A DNA stretch of 64,000 nt from Methylobacterium terricola (GCF_006151805.1 NZ_VDDA01000007.1:62001-126000), one strand, 5' to 3'; counted from the first letter of the stretch, positions 28,911 to 38,920 are shown. The notes: generated by a model from the sequence alone, not told the origin. Program-made: numbers and translations.

Positions 28911-29648
28911 ATGAATCCGCTGATCCGCAAGCTCGAACGGTTCACCCGCCTGAGCGACGCGGACAAGCGCCTGCTGCACCAGGCCGCCACGGCCCGGATC
29001 GTCAACTACGACACCCATCAGGACATCATCGCCGAAGGCGAGGAGCCGACCGACGTCAACCTGATCCTCGCCGGCTGGGTCTGCCGCTACAAGCAGCTCG
29101 CGGAGGGCGGCCGCCAGATCATGTCGTTCCTGCTGCCCGGCGACCTGTGCGACCTGAACATCTTCCTCCTGCGCCGGATGGATCACGCCCTCGGCACCCT
29201 CACCCCGGTAGTGGTCGCCAAGATCTCCCGCGACCTGCTCCAGAAAATGCTGAATGCCGACCCGCGCCTGACCCAGGCCCTGTGGTGGGAGGTCCTGGTC
29301 ACGGCGGCGATCCACCGCGAATGGCTGGTCAATATCGGCCGGCGCACCGCGTTGGAGCGCGTCGCGCACCTGCTCTGCGAGGTGTATTTCCGCCAGCAGG
29401 CGGTCGGCCGGGTCAAGGACGGGCGGTGCGAGCTGCCGCTGACCCAGGCCGAGCTCGCCGACGCGCTCGGCCTCTCGGCGGTGCACGTCAACCGCACCTT
29501 GCGCGAATTGCGGGTGGCCGGTCTGATCGACTGGCGCGACAAGGCTCTGGCGATCCCGGATGTCGAGGGGCTGACGCGGGTGGCCCGGTTCGATCCGGAT
29601 TACCTGCATCTGGATTACGAGGGCGAGAAGTTCGACGCGGCGTGTTAG
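28911..29648 (+). CDS. Crp/Fnr family transcriptional regulator
   Basis: A 245-residue regulator. The N-terminal cyclic-nucleotide-binding beta-roll covers about 10-125 with EGEEPTDVNLILAGWVCRY and MSFLLPGDLCDLN. The dimer helix follows at about 130-150, and a Crp-type HTH at about 160-225: LTQAELADALGLSAVHVNRT, then LRELRVAGLIDW. No N-terminal Cys cluster for an Fe-S centre is seen, so it is not classical Fnr. The ATG at 28911 has GGGAGG nine bases upstream; an ATG six codons earlier is possible. Similar proteins in Methylobacterium are numerous and mostly uncharacterised. Confidence 0.88.
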   Translation: MNPLIRKLERFTRLSDADKRLLHQAATARIVNYDTHQDIIAEGEEPTDVNLILAGWVCRYKQLAEGGRQIMSFLLPGDLCDLNIFLLRRMDHALGTLTPVVVAKISRDLLQKMLNADPRLTQALWWEVLVTAAIHREWLVNIGRRTALERVAHLLCEVYFRQQAVGRVKDGRCELPLTQAELADALGLSAVHVNRTLRELRVAGLIDWRDKALAIPDVEGLTRVARFDPDYLHLDYEGEKFDAAC

Positions 29649-30015
29649 CGTCAACCGACGATCGGCTCGTCGCGGTCTCGGGCCGACGAGGGCCGGAGGG
29701 GGCTGGTCGGTTCCTGCTCGTGCCGCGGCCGCAATCGATCACGACGCCTCTCTCCGCCGCTGATCCGCCTGCGATCGTCGCGGGCAGCCGGCTCGGACAC
29801 GTTGAACTTGGGCCTCGATACTCAAGACCGAGATAACTACCGGTCACGACGCCCGGATATGACGATTAACACCACCCTTGTCTTGATTGGATCTATTACA
29901 AATAAGATTATATTTGTCTTCATGTGTGACATCTAGGTCATAGGCATGCCCGTGGCATGATGCAATTGAGTATCGTGTCACGCATCCCCTAGACGCTGTG
30001 CATCAGATCGACCCA
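29649..30015. other. AT-rich intergenic region upstream of ECF sigma gene
   Basis: About 367 bases without a gene. The part from about 29850 to 29970 is clearly AT-richer than its surroundings. It holds inverted repeats ACAAATA/TATTTGT (29898-29917) and CATGCC/GGCATG (29945-29959). These are candidates for promoter or metalloregulator sites of the iron-signalling genes. Confidence 0.5.
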
Positions 30016-30561
30016 ATGTCCGCAGCATCAAAAGCCGGGGACGAGCGCAACGCGGTTCTCGGCCTATTGTATCGTTTGCATCAGACCGCGATACTTCGCT
30101 TCCTTGCGCGCAAAGTAGGCCGGGAGGATGCTCACGATCTGCTTCAAGAAACATTCGCAAAGATAGCTCGATCCGAAACGGATATCGCGAATATCGGCAA
30201 CGATAAAGCTTTTTTGCTGCAAGTGGCAAGCAATGTAGCCGTCGACCATGGCCGCAGGATACGGCGGTCCAATCGTCTGATCGACCGCCACGAGGTCGAT
30301 GCGCTGCTCGCTGTGCCGGATGAGACCGCACGTCCCGATCGCGCCGCGCAAGCGCGCATCGAAGGTCAGCACCTCGCACGGGCCGTCGCCGAGATGCCGC
30401 TCAGGCGCGCCGAGGTTTTCCGGCTGAGCCGGCTCGATGGGTTGAGCCATCAGGCGATCGCCACCCGCCTTGGCGTCTCGGTCCGAACGGTCGAAGCCGA
30501 GATCCGCATGGCGCTCGATCATTGCGCGGAGCGGCTCGACCGGGTCCGGCCGAAACGTTGA
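30016..30561 (+). CDS. FecI-type ECF sigma factor
   Basis: A 181-residue extracytoplasmic-function sigma factor. Region 2 covers about 15-75 with HQTAILRFLARKVGREDAHD, then LLQETFAKIARSE; region 4 covers about 110-170 with MPLRRAEVFRLSRLDGLSHQ and AIATRLGVSVRTVEAEIRMA. Start chosen at the ATG at 30016; a GTG at 29998 in the same frame is the alternative, and neither has a strong ribosome site. It overlaps a possible fecR start by one base. With the FecR-like and TonB receptor genes it forms an iron-uptake signalling unit in which sigma is released when the receptor binds its siderophore. Confidence 0.88.
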   Translation: MSAASKAGDERNAVLGLLYRLHQTAILRFLARKVGREDAHDLLQETFAKIARSETDIANIGNDKAFLLQVASNVAVDHGRRIRRSNRLIDRHEVDALLAVPDETARPDRAAQARIEGQHLARAVAEMPLRRAEVFRLSRLDGLSHQAIATRLGVSVRTVEAEIRMALDHCAERLDRVRPKR

Positions 30562-30662
30562 TGGCGGTCCTGTCGGTGGCGAGACGTCGAATGATCCGGG
30601 CGAGGGGCGTATGGAACGGATGCGGCAACCGTGGCGGATCGGACGGCGCGGCGACGGTGAAC

Positions 30663-31658
30663 ATGACCAAGGTCCATGACGAGAACGGGCATCGTGACAG
30701 GCGTGACCGCATCGCGGGCGAAGCCCGCGCCTGGATCGTTCGCCTGACCTCGGGCGCGGCGACGGAGGCCGATGCCGAAGCCTGCGCAGCGTGGCGCGCC
30801 CAGCCGGAGCACGACGCGGCCTTCCTGGCGGCCGCCGATCTCTGGCACCGGACCGGGGTCGCCTTGCGCGGACACGTTCCCCCGGCGGACCGGCCGAGAC
30901 CCAGCGCGCCGACCCGGCGCCATGTCCTGCGTCGAGCCGCCTGGGGCGTCGGCGCGGCGTCGGCCGCGGCGGCGTCCGGCGCAGTCGCCTTGCGCTGGCC
31001 CGAGCTCAGCGCGATGCATCGGACCGGGACCGGCGAAATCCGAACGATCACCCTCGCCGGGGGCACGCGCCTCGATCTCGATGCCGAGACCTCCGTCGAC
31101 GTGAGTGCCGAGGCGCAGCGACAGGTCGTGACCCTCGTCACGGGCGCTCTCGTCGTCACGGCGACGGGCAGCCTGCCGGTCGCCGTGCAGGCCGGCGAGA
31201 CACGGACGACGACCCGCGGCGGCGCGATCGGCGAGCTGGCCGTCACCTGTCGTCCGGCGCCTGATGGCGGCTGGCTCGGCAGCCGCGTCGTCACGGTCTC
31301 CTGCCTCGCCGGCGAAGCGGAAGTCAGATCAGGCCGGGAGACCGCTCCGACCCTGCTGCGGGCGGGCGACGGCATCGAGGCGGGGCAGGGCGCGTCGGTC
31401 GTCCGGAGGAAGGTCGACGATACCGCGGCGGCCTGGCGGCGCGGCTTGCTCGTGTTCCGGGATACCCCGCTCGCCGCCGTCGTGGACGATCTCAACCGTT
31501 ACCGGCCGGGACGGATCGTCGTGGCCGGCACCGCCGCAGCCCGGCGCGTCACCGGCGTCTTCCACCTCGACCGGCCGAACGAGGCCCTGGCCAGCATCCG
31601 CACCGCGCTCGGCCTCTCCGAGTATCGTTTGGGCGAGCGCTTCATCCTCCTGCGCTGA
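30663..31658 (+). CDS. FecR-type anti-sigma / signal transducer
   Basis: A 331-residue inner-membrane regulator. The N-terminal cytoplasmic DUF4880-like region has ARAWIVRLTSGAATEADAEA and AAWRAQPEHDAAFLAAADLW. One membrane segment follows near residues 85-105, then the periplasmic FecR domain with ITLAGGTRLDLDAETSVDVS, and a C-terminal DNRYRPG-like segment AAVVDDLNRYRPGRIVVAG. The ATG at 30663 gives a typical N-terminus, but an ATG at 30561 in the same frame overlaps the sigma stop as TGATG and could support coupled translation. It passes the receptor signal to the sigma factor. Confidence 0.88.
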   Translation: MTKVHDENGHRDRRDRIAGEARAWIVRLTSGAATEADAEACAAWRAQPEHDAAFLAAADLWHRTGVALRGHVPPADRPRPSAPTRRHVLRRAAWGVGAASAAAASGAVALRWPELSAMHRTGTGEIRTITLAGGTRLDLDAETSVDVSAEAQRQVVTLVTGALVVTATGSLPVAVQAGETRTTTRGGAIGELAVTCRPAPDGGWLGSRVVTVSCLAGEAEVRSGRETAPTLLRAGDGIEAGQGASVVRRKVDDTAAAWRRGLLVFRDTPLAAVVDDLNRYRPGRIVVAGTAAARRVTGVFHLDRPNEALASIRTALGLSEYRLGERFILLR

Positions 31659-31770
31659 TCGCGCACCAAAGTTTTTTTGCGGGCCTCGCACGCCCGGGCG
31701 TCTCAGCAACCAGGCAGGCACGAACGACCTGCCGGTGAGCAGCGGCAAGCTGCGCGGAGATGGTGGGCCC

Positions 31771-34320
31771 ATGAGCAGGTGTGTACGGGGTGCAGAGCGA
31801 CAGGGACGTCGGATGGCGGCAGGATTGAGCGGTCTCGCGGCTTTCGTGGCCGCCATACCGGCGCCCGCCTCGGCGGGTCTCGTCACGGGGCCGGATCTCG
31901 GGAGCGCCATCGGCCAGGTGGTGCGCGTGTCGGCGGTCGCGCAGCAGGCCGACGACGCGGCCTTGGCCTTCACGATCCCCGCCGGCCCGCTCGACGAGGC
32001 GCTGACCGCCTTCGCGACGGCCAGCGGCGTGCAGCTGATCTACGACGCGCAGGCCTCGCGGCAACTCCGGTCGGTCGGCCTGTCGGGCCGGTTCGGCCGC
32101 GACGAGGGCTTGCGCCGGCTGCTCGCCGGCACCGGCCTCGTCCCGCACTTCGCGAGCCCGCGCACGGCGACCCTGGTGCGCGTTGTGGCCGAGGTCGCGC
32201 CGACCGGGCAAGCATCGACCGGGCAAGAGGGGGCGACCGTGCTCCTCGACATGGTCGAGGTGTCGGGCGAGAGCGCCGCCGGTCCCGTCAGCGGCTACGT
32301 CGCGCGCCGGAGCGCGACGGCGACCAAGACCGGCACGCCGATCCTGGAAGCCCCGCAGGCCATCAACGTCATCGGCCGCAAGGAGATCGAGGATCGCCAG
32401 GCCCAGACCCTGACCCAGGTGCTGCAATACACGCCCGGCGTCGTCGGCCAGTACGGCAACACCGACCTGCGGGTCGACTGGCTCACCGTCCGGGGCTTCG
32501 TGCCGGGGCGCTACCTCGACGGTCTCCGGCTTCCGTTCGGCGCCCGCGGCTACTCGCAGCCGCGCATCGAGCCCTATGGACTGGAGCGCGTCGAGCTTCT
32601 GAAGGGACCCTCCTCCGGACTGTACGGGCAGAACTCGCCGGGCGGGCTCCTGAACCTCGTCAGCAAGCGGCCGAGCGCCGTGCCGATCCGTGAGATCCAG
32701 CTTCAGACCGGCAGCTTCGGCCGCGCCCAGGGTGCGTTCGACCTCTCCGGCCCCGTCGATCCGGACGGCAAGATCCTGTACCGGCTCACCGGCCTCGGAC
32801 GGACCACGGGCACGCAGGTGGACTTCCTCGAGGAAGACCGCCTCTTCATCGCCCCGAGCGTGACATTCCGCCCGGATGCCGACACCAGCCTGACGATCCT
32901 GTCGCAGTACCTGAAGATCGACTCGCCCGGGGGCGGCGCGCCGCAGGCCCTGCCGACGCTCGGCACCCTCTACACCAACCCGCGCGGACGCATCCCGACC
33001 CGCCGCTTCATCGGAGAGCCGAACTACGACCGCTTCCGCCTGGAGCAGGGCTTCGTCGGCACCGCCTTCGAGCACCGGTTCGACGACGTCTGGACCGTGC
33101 GGCAGAACCTGCGCGTCGCCCATGTCGACGCCGAGACGCAGCGCGTGCAGGGCATCGGCCTGGGCGCCAACGGCCGCACCCTGTCGCGCTACGCCTGGGC
33201 CTTCCCGGAGCGTTCGACCCTGTTCAACGTCGACAACCAGGCCGAGGCGCGCTTCCGCACCGGCCCGTTCGCCCATACGCTGCTCGTCGGGCTCGATTAC
33301 CTGCGCGAGGACGCGCGCTATGACGAGTCGCAGCTGCGCATCGTTCCCTCGATCGACGTGTTCGCGCCGGTCTACGCCAACACCGTGACCCGTCCGCCCC
33401 TGGGCACGCGGATCACGCAGGGCCGCAACCAGACCGGCCTCTACGCACAGGACGAGATCCGCTTCGGCGGGTTCACGCTGACGCTCAGCGGACGCCAGGA
33501 CTGGGCCGATGCGGTGACCCGCACCCGCACCGTGACGACGGGCGCGCTCACCCAGGTCCGCCAGGACGATGCCGCCTTCACCGGACGGGTCGGGCTGAGC
33601 TACCTCTTCGACGGCGGGCTTTCGCCCTATGTCAGCTACGCCACCTCGTTCCAGCCGACCTCGGGCACGAACCGTCTCGGCGCGCCCTTCGCCCCCACCA
33701 CCGGCGCGCAGGTCGAGGCCGGCATCAAGGCGCAGCCAGTCGGCACCAACCTGCTCCTGACGGCTGCCGTCTTCGATCTGACGCAGCAGAACGTCCTGAC
33801 GCCCGACAGCCTGGACATCCGCTTCAGCACCCAGGCCGGCGAAGCGCGCGTCCGCGGCGTGGAGCTCGAGGCCAAGGCGAGCCTGACGGACAGCCTCGAT
33901 CTGATCGCCTCCTACGCGGCGATGAACAGCGCGTTCACCAAGGCGAACACCAATGCGGCCGGCGTCAGCATCGTCGGGAACGAGCTGCCCTTCGTGCCGC
34001 GGCAGCAGGCCGCTGCGTGGCTCGACTACACGGTTCGGACCGGGCCTTGGGCGGGATTCGGGCTCGGGGCCGGTCTCCGTTACATCGGCGCATCCGTGGG
34101 CGACAACGCGAACCTCTATCGGATCCCGGTCGTCACCCTGGTCGATGCCGCGATCCGCTACGATTTCGGCTACCGGTACCCGACGCTGAAGGGCGTGGAT
34201 CTCGCGGTGAACGCGACGAACCTGTTCGACAAGACCTACGTGACGACCTGCATCGCGGCAACGGGCTGCTACTACGGCAACCGGCAAACGATCCTGGCGA
34301 CGCTACGCTATCGTTGGTGA
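31771..34320 (+). CDS. TonB-dependent siderophore receptor with signalling (STN) domain
   Basis: An 849-residue outer-membrane transducer. A signal peptide (about 1-35) is followed by the secretin/TonB N-terminal signalling domain at about 66-130 (FTIPAGPLDEALTAFATASG). A TonB-box-like LLDMVEVSG comes next, then the plug (EAPQAINVIGRKEIEDRQAQ and RVELLKGPSSGLYGQNSPGG) and a 22-strand barrel ending in the aromatic RYRW. The pattern is that of ferrichrome/hydroxamate-type receptors such as FhuA and FoxA. It is 112 bases after fecR. The STN domain shows that it signals to FecR. Siderophore identity is inferred only at class level. Confidence 0.92.
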   Translation: MSRCVRGAERQGRRMAAGLSGLAAFVAAIPAPASAGLVTGPDLGSAIGQVVRVSAVAQQADDAALAFTIPAGPLDEALTAFATASGVQLIYDAQASRQLRSVGLSGRFGRDEGLRRLLAGTGLVPHFASPRTATLVRVVAEVAPTGQASTGQEGATVLLDMVEVSGESAAGPVSGYVARRSATATKTGTPILEAPQAINVIGRKEIEDRQAQTLTQVLQYTPGVVGQYGNTDLRVDWLTVRGFVPGRYLDGLRLPFGARGYSQPRIEPYGLERVELLKGPSSGLYGQNSPGGLLNLVSKRPSAVPIREIQLQTGSFGRAQGAFDLSGPVDPDGKILYRLTGLGRTTGTQVDFLEEDRLFIAPSVTFRPDADTSLTILSQYLKIDSPGGGAPQALPTLGTLYTNPRGRIPTRRFIGEPNYDRFRLEQGFVGTAFEHRFDDVWTVRQNLRVAHVDAETQRVQGIGLGANGRTLSRYAWAFPERSTLFNVDNQAEARFRTGPFAHTLLVGLDYLREDARYDESQLRIVPSIDVFAPVYANTVTRPPLGTRITQGRNQTGLYAQDEIRFGGFTLTLSGRQDWADAVTRTRTVTTGALTQVRQDDAAFTGRVGLSYLFDGGLSPYVSYATSFQPTSGTNRLGAPFAPTTGAQVEAGIKAQPVGTNLLLTAAVFDLTQQNVLTPDSLDIRFSTQAGEARVRGVELEAKASLTDSLDLIASYAAMNSAFTKANTNAAGVSIVGNELPFVPRQQAAAWLDYTVRTGPWAGFGLGAGLRYIGASVGDNANLYRIPVVTLVDAAIRYDFGYRYPTLKGVDLAVNATNLFDKTYVTTCIAATGCYYGNRQTILATLRYRW

Positions 34321-34379
34321 GACGCGATCTCGTTCGGTCGATGACCGACGGCACCCGGGCACGCCGGATGCCGTCACCC

Positions 34380-36662
34380 TCAGCGCATCCCGCGCCTCAG
34401 ATCATCCGCGATCAGCAGCGCGCTGCGCCCATCCCCGGCCTCTGCCAGGCGCGTCCGGTAGACCTGGAGGTTCTCGGTCACCCGCTGGACGTAGTTGCGG
34501 GTCTCGGTGAACGGGATGCGCTCGACCCAGTCGACCGGGTCGACGCCCGGATTCCGCGGATCGCCGTAGGCGTCGATCCACTTCTTCACGTTGCCGCCGC
34601 CGGCATTGTAGGCCGCGAAGGCGAGGATGTAGGAGCCGCGCCAATCCTCCATCAGCTCGCCGAGATGGGCTTGGCCGAGGCGGGCATTGTAGGCGGGATC
34701 GCTGGTCAGGCGGTCGGTGTCGAAGGCGGCGCTGACCCGGCGGGCGGTGCGCTGCGCCGTGGCCGGCATCATCTGCATCAGGCCGCGGGCGCCGACGCTC
34801 GATTGCGCCCGCGGGTCGAACTGGCTCTCCTGCCGGGCGATGGCGAAGACCATCGCGCGCTCGACCTGCGGCACCGCCGACGAGGCCTCGTAGGACGGGA
34901 TGCCGTTGGTCGGGTAGGCGTGCCGGTCGAGCGGCAGGCCGCGCTGCACCGCGGTCTTGCCGATCGCCACCAGGGCGCGGGGATCGTTGAGCGACATCGC
35001 GATGTCGCCGAGCGCGTTGAGCTCGGCCGGCTCGGTCAAACGCTGAGCGAAATCCATGTAGAGCGGCAGCAGCAGCTCCTTGAGGCCGGCCGCCGCCAGC
35101 AGGCGCAGGGCCCGCACGGCGTTGCGGTTCTCGAAGGCGGTGCGGGCGTCGTCGCTGAGCGTGCTGCACGGGCGCAGCGCCAGGGAGGGCTGGCCGAGCT
35201 TCGCCCGGGCGAGCTGGCCGTAATAGGCGATCGGCTGCTGGGCCGCACGCTCGTAGAAGGCCTTGGCCTCCGGCGCCTCGCCCGCGGCCTCCGCCGCCCG
35301 GCCCTGCCAATAGGCCGCCCGCGCGACCGAGATCGGCGTCTCGGCGATCGCCGCGGCGGTCGCGAAGTGCCTTGCGCTCAGGGGCGCGTCGTTGAGGAAG
35401 CGGAGCGCGATCCAGCCGGCGTGGAACTCGCCCTCGATGCGCTTCTCGACCGTGCGGGCGCTGTGGCCCGCGGCGACCGCGTAGGCGGTCTTCGCGTCGC
35501 CGCCGTCGAGGAGCTTGCGGGCGACGATGCGCCGCTCGATCCACCACTCGTCGGGATCGGCCAGCACCTCGGGGTTGCGCGGCGCCTGCGCCATCACGGC
35601 GGCGGCCTCGGCCGGCTTGTCGAGGCGGCGCAGGTACTGGGCGCGGGAGAACAGGTAGGAGGAATCCTGGCGCAGGCTCGGCGGCACGGCGTCGAGGGCC
35701 GACCCGGCATTCGCGGCCTTGGCCTCGACGGCGCGGCGGGCGCGGACCAGGGTGCCGTAGGCCTTGCCGGCGTAGGCCGCGGCGCGGCCGGCGGTCTCCC
35801 AATCCTCCCGCATCAGCGCCCGCTCCATGCGGTAGCGGTGATCGACCTCGCCGACGAGGCCCGGGAAGGCATCGAGCACCCGCAGTTCCAGGGTGCGGCC
35901 GAACGTGTCCTCGCGCCACAGGTCGCGCACCAGGCCGGCGGCGTCCTCGTCGAGCCCGTCGGCCTTGAAGGCCAGCGCCAGGGCGAACTTGCCCGGCGCG
36001 CTCTGGGGCCGACGGGCGGCGAAATAGGCCCGCACCAGGGCGGGCGACTTGCGCTGGGAGAGCAGGGCCTCCTCGGCGCGGCGGCGCACCATGGCGCCGA
36101 CCGGCCAATCCGGGTTGTCGCGGATGAACGCCACGGTGCGCTCGAAGCCGATGCCGGCCCCGGCGCGGATCGCCACCCAGTCGAGCAGGGTGCGGGCGGC
36201 GGGATCCTTGATCCCGTCGCGGATCCGGTCGCCCTCGCTGACCTGACCGCGCCGGTAGGCCTCGACCGCGCCGCGCAGGGCCGGGCCGTCGACCTCGGTG
36301 CCCAGCACCGGCCGGCCGGGATCGGGCACGCTCGGCACCGGGGCCTGCGGGGCGATCGCGGCATCCGGGGCGGGGAAGGGGATCGGCGCCTCCGCGTCGG
36401 CGGAGGCGAAGGCGGCCGCCGCGAGCGGCAGCCGCGCCCCGACTTCGGCCGTGCCCGGGCCGTCCTCGTCGCTGCGCTCGACCGCGCGGATGGGCGTGGC
36501 CGCGGGCAGGGGCGTGGCGGCGAGAGGTGTCGCGGGAAGGGCCGCATCGGGCGGCGGCGCCATCACCGTCGAGCCGCCGAGGGCCGACAGCGAGGTCAGC
36601 GCGGCACCGGACACCGTGAGGGCGAGGACCGCGAGGCGGCGCCGTCGAGGCGAGAGCAGCAT
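34380..36662 (-). CDS. soluble lytic murein transglycosylase (Slt70-like)
   Basis: A 760-residue periplasmic enzyme that cleaves peptidoglycan to 1,6-anhydromuropeptides. A signal region with RRRR then a hydrophobic stretch opens the protein; Pro/Ala-rich sequence and a superhelical alpha-domain (about 110-560) follow. The catalytic SLT domain has the glutamate at about residue 612 in AIARQESQFDP, then GARGLMQMMPATA, AYNARLGQAHLGELM, and AFAAYNAGGGNVKKW. The start at 36662 gives the signal sequence; the longer frame upstream is Arg-rich. Divergent from dapA. Confidence 0.9.
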   Translation of the reverse strand: MLLSPRRRRLAVLALTVSGAALTSLSALGGSTVMAPPPDAALPATPLAATPLPAATPIRAVERSDEDGPGTAEVGARLPLAAAAFASADAEAPIPFPAPDAAIAPQAPVPSVPDPGRPVLGTEVDGPALRGAVEAYRRGQVSEGDRIRDGIKDPAARTLLDWVAIRAGAGIGFERTVAFIRDNPDWPVGAMVRRRAEEALLSQRKSPALVRAYFAARRPQSAPGKFALALAFKADGLDEDAAGLVRDLWREDTFGRTLELRVLDAFPGLVGEVDHRYRMERALMREDWETAGRAAAYAGKAYGTLVRARRAVEAKAANAGSALDAVPPSLRQDSSYLFSRAQYLRRLDKPAEAAAVMAQAPRNPEVLADPDEWWIERRIVARKLLDGGDAKTAYAVAAGHSARTVEKRIEGEFHAGWIALRFLNDAPLSARHFATAAAIAETPISVARAAYWQGRAAEAAGEAPEAKAFYERAAQQPIAYYGQLARAKLGQPSLALRPCSTLSDDARTAFENRNAVRALRLLAAAGLKELLLPLYMDFAQRLTEPAELNALGDIAMSLNDPRALVAIGKTAVQRGLPLDRHAYPTNGIPSYEASSAVPQVERAMVFAIARQESQFDPRAQSSVGARGLMQMMPATAQRTARRVSAAFDTDRLTSDPAYNARLGQAHLGELMEDWRGSYILAFAAYNAGGGNVKKWIDAYGDPRNPGVDPVDWVERIPFTETRNYVQRVTENLQVYRTRLAEAGDGRSALLIADDLRRGMR

Positions 36663-37093
36663 GGTTCCCGTTCCCGTTGAGCATTGTCCGACGAGACCGA
36701 CACCGGTTCGTCGAAAAATGCGGCAAACCAAAGACCCGGAGCCTGGCGCGATCGCGGAGCGATCGGGTGAGACCCCAAACGTTCGAGTGACCGGAGCGCG
36801 AATGACCGGGCGCCCATGGTGGAATCGTCGCATTAAGAAGCAATTAACCCTGGCCGCCGATCGCGCCGGAACACGATCGGTTGCCGGGGCGTTCGCGCGC
36901 GCCACCCGGAGCGCGCGTGCTGGGCCGGCGCGGCGGAGCGTTTGCGCGCGGGCCGCCGAGGTTCTATGTGTCGGACGCCGGACGGCCGAGTTGGTCCCCC
37001 AATGCAGGTTTCCTTGGTGATCCTCATGCGGGCCGGCCTCCCAACCAGACATCCCGGGGGCGCCGCCGCCCCGCCCGGGCGAGGAACGCCAGA
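36663..37093. other. divergent promoter region slt / dapA
   Basis: About 430 bases between divergent starts, no gene supported. A candidate dapA promoter is TTGCGC at 36942-36947 and CTATGT at 36964-36969 with a 16-base spacer; this is tentative. Confidence 0.4.
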
Positions 37094-37996
37094 ATGACGT
37101 CGACGCAGATCTCGCAGCGCCTGAGGGGCTCGCTCACCGCCCTGGTGACGCCGTTCCGCGACGGCGCCTTCGACGAGCACGCCTTCCGGGCCTTCGTGGC
37201 CTGGCAGATCGAGAACGGCACCCACGGCCTGGTGCCCACCGGCACCACCGGCGAGAGCCCGACGCTCAGCCACGCCGAGCACGACCGGGTGGTCGAGGCC
37301 TGCATCGACGAGGCCGCCGGCAAGGTGCCGGTGGTGGCCGGTGCCGGCTCCAACTCCACCGCGGAAGCGGTCGAGCGGGCCCGTCATGCGGAGAAGGCCG
37401 GGGCGGACGCGCTGCTCATCGTCACGCCGTACTACAACAAGCCGACGCAGGAAGGGCTGTACCAGCACTTCAAGGCGGTGAACGATGCGGTCGGCATTCC
37501 CATCCTGATCTACAACATCCCCGGCCGCTCGGTGATCGACATGAGCGTCGACACCATGGCGCGGCTCTACGAGCTTCCGAACATCGCCGGCGTGAAGGAC
37601 GCCACCGCCAACGTGGCCCGGGTCAGCCTGCAGCGCCAGGCCATGGGCGAAGACTTCGTGCAACTTTCTGGCGAAGATGCGACGGCCCTCGGCTTCATGG
37701 CGCATGGCGGCCACGGCACCATCTCGGTGTCCTCGAACGTCGCGCCGCGCCTCTGCGCCGACTTCCAGGAGGCCTGCCTCGCGGGCGACTTCCGCACCGC
37801 GCTCGGCCTCCAGGACCGCCTGATGCCGCTCCACACCCACCTCTTCGCCGAGACCAACCCGTCGCCGACGAAGTACGCGCTCGCCCGCCTCGGCCTGATG
37901 AGCGAGGAGGTGCGCCTGCCGATGGTGCCGGTGGGCGAGGGGACGCGCGCCCTGGTCGACGGCGCGCTGCGCCACGCCGGCCTCACCAACGGCTGA
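37094..37996 (+). CDS. dapA: 4-hydroxy-tetrahydrodipicolinate synthase
   Basis: A 300-residue class I aldolase-fold enzyme condensing pyruvate with aspartate semialdehyde in lysine and diaminopimelate synthesis. The Schiff-base lysine is Lys168 in IAGVKDAT; Tyr140 in LIYNIPGR and Thr50/Thr51 in GTTGESPTL complete the catalytic triad with the neighbouring-subunit tyrosine in [11 protein letters not shown]. Length is typical. The smpB gene follows 70 bases downstream after a hairpin, an arrangement seen in other alphaproteobacteria. Confidence 0.95.
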   Translation: MTSTQISQRLRGSLTALVTPFRDGAFDEHAFRAFVAWQIENGTHGLVPTGTTGESPTLSHAEHDRVVEACIDEAAGKVPVVAGAGSNSTAEAVERARHAEKAGADALLIVTPYYNKPTQEGLYQHFKAVNDAVGIPILIYNIPGRSVIDMSVDTMARLYELPNIAGVKDATANVARVSLQRQAMGEDFVQLSGEDATALGFMAHGGHGTISVSSNVAPRLCADFQEACLAGDFRTALGLQDRLMPLHTHLFAETNPSPTKYALARLGLMSEEVRLPMVPVGEGTRALVDGALRHAGLTNG

Positions 37997-38013
37997 GCCG
38001 CTCCTATATGTAG

Positions 38014-38038
38014 GACGGGAGCCCCGAGGGCTCCCGTC
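38014..38038. terminator. hairpin between dapA and smpB
   Basis: An 11-bp perfect stem, GACGGGAGCCC against GGGCTCCCGTC, with a CGA loop. No T-run follows, so read-through into smpB is possible. Confidence 0.55.
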
Positions 38039-38066
38039 GCCCGCCTCCCAGGATCCCCGCCGCCCG

Positions 38067-38540
38067 ATGGCCAAGAAACCCGAGTCGAAGAACCGCGTCG
38101 TCGCCGACAACCGGAAGGCCCGCTTCAACTACGAGATCACCGACACGGTCGAGGCGGGCATCGCGCTGACGGGCACCGAGGTGAAGTCGCTGCGCGGCGG
38201 CAAGGCGACGATCGGCGAGGCCTTCGCCGGCCCCTCCGGCAACGACCTCCTGCTGTTCAACGCCTACATCCCCGAATATCTCGAGGCGAACCGCTTCAAC
38301 CACGACACCAAGCGGCCCCGCCGCCTGCTGCTGCATCGGCGCCAGATCGACAAGTTCATCGGCGCGACGCAGCGCGAGGGCTACACGGTGGTGCCGCTGA
38401 AGATCTATTTCAACGAGCGCGGCCGGGCGAAGGTCGAGCTGGGGCTCGGACGCGGCAAGAAGCTCCACGACAAGCGCGAGACCGCCAAGGAGCGCGACTG
38501 GCAGCGCGACAAGGCGCGGCTGATGCGCGACAAGGGCTGA
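38067..38540 (+). CDS. smpB: SsrA-binding protein SmpB
   Basis: A 157-residue partner of tmRNA in ribosome rescue. The family signatures are [20 protein letters not shown], then [20 protein letters not shown], the [20 protein letters not shown] segment (shown here as 19-20 residue parts) and the C-terminal basic tail [19 protein letters not shown]. Length and both ends match the family. The ATG follows a short leader after the dapA hairpin. No ssrA gene is seen nearby. Confidence 0.95.
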   Translation: MAKKPESKNRVVADNRKARFNYEITDTVEAGIALTGTEVKSLRGGKATIGEAFAGPSGNDLLLFNAYIPEYLEANRFNHDTKRPRRLLLHRRQIDKFIGATQREGYTVVPLKIYFNERGRAKVELGLGRGKKLHDKRETAKERDWQRDKARLMRDKG

Positions 38541-38639
38541 GCGCGCGGCAGTTTTCGCGTTCGCAGCACAACACGCCGCACTGACACCGCCGCCCCCGCC
38601 CCCTACCATCCGCAGGCCTAGGCTCGAGCGGAGGCGCCG

Positions 38640-38822
38640 ATGTTCGTCGAAGGGGGATGGAAGCCGCCCTGGGAGCCGCCGCCGCGCCCGCCCCAGCCCC
38701 GGCTGACCGGGCGCCAGGAGCGTGTGCTGGTCTGGATCATCGTCGTCAACATCCTGCTGTGGTTCATGGCCCCGATCGGCGGCGCGACCGTGATCCACGC
38801 GGCCCTCGCGATGATGCATTAG
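38640..38822 (+). CDS. small single-span membrane protein
   Basis: A 60-residue protein, Pro/Trp-rich at the N-terminus (WKPPWEPPPRPPQPR), with one membrane helix at about 28-50 (ERVLVWIIVVNILLWFMAPI). A GGAG ribosome site at 38630-38633 precedes the ATG. The repeated Pro-Trp start and single helix suggest a small membrane peptide of unknown role. It sits between smpB and the exporter gene. Confidence 0.65.
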   Translation: MFVEGGWKPPWEPPPRPPQPRLTGRQERVLVWIIVVNILLWFMAPIGGATVIHAALAMMH

Positions 38823-38920
38823 CGGGGTCCCCGCAACCCGGCCCCGCGCCACCCCGAATTGCCGCTGAGCCGACCCCCGTGCTAGCGCGACGTCCCGACC
38901 CACGGACGTAAGCGAGCATC

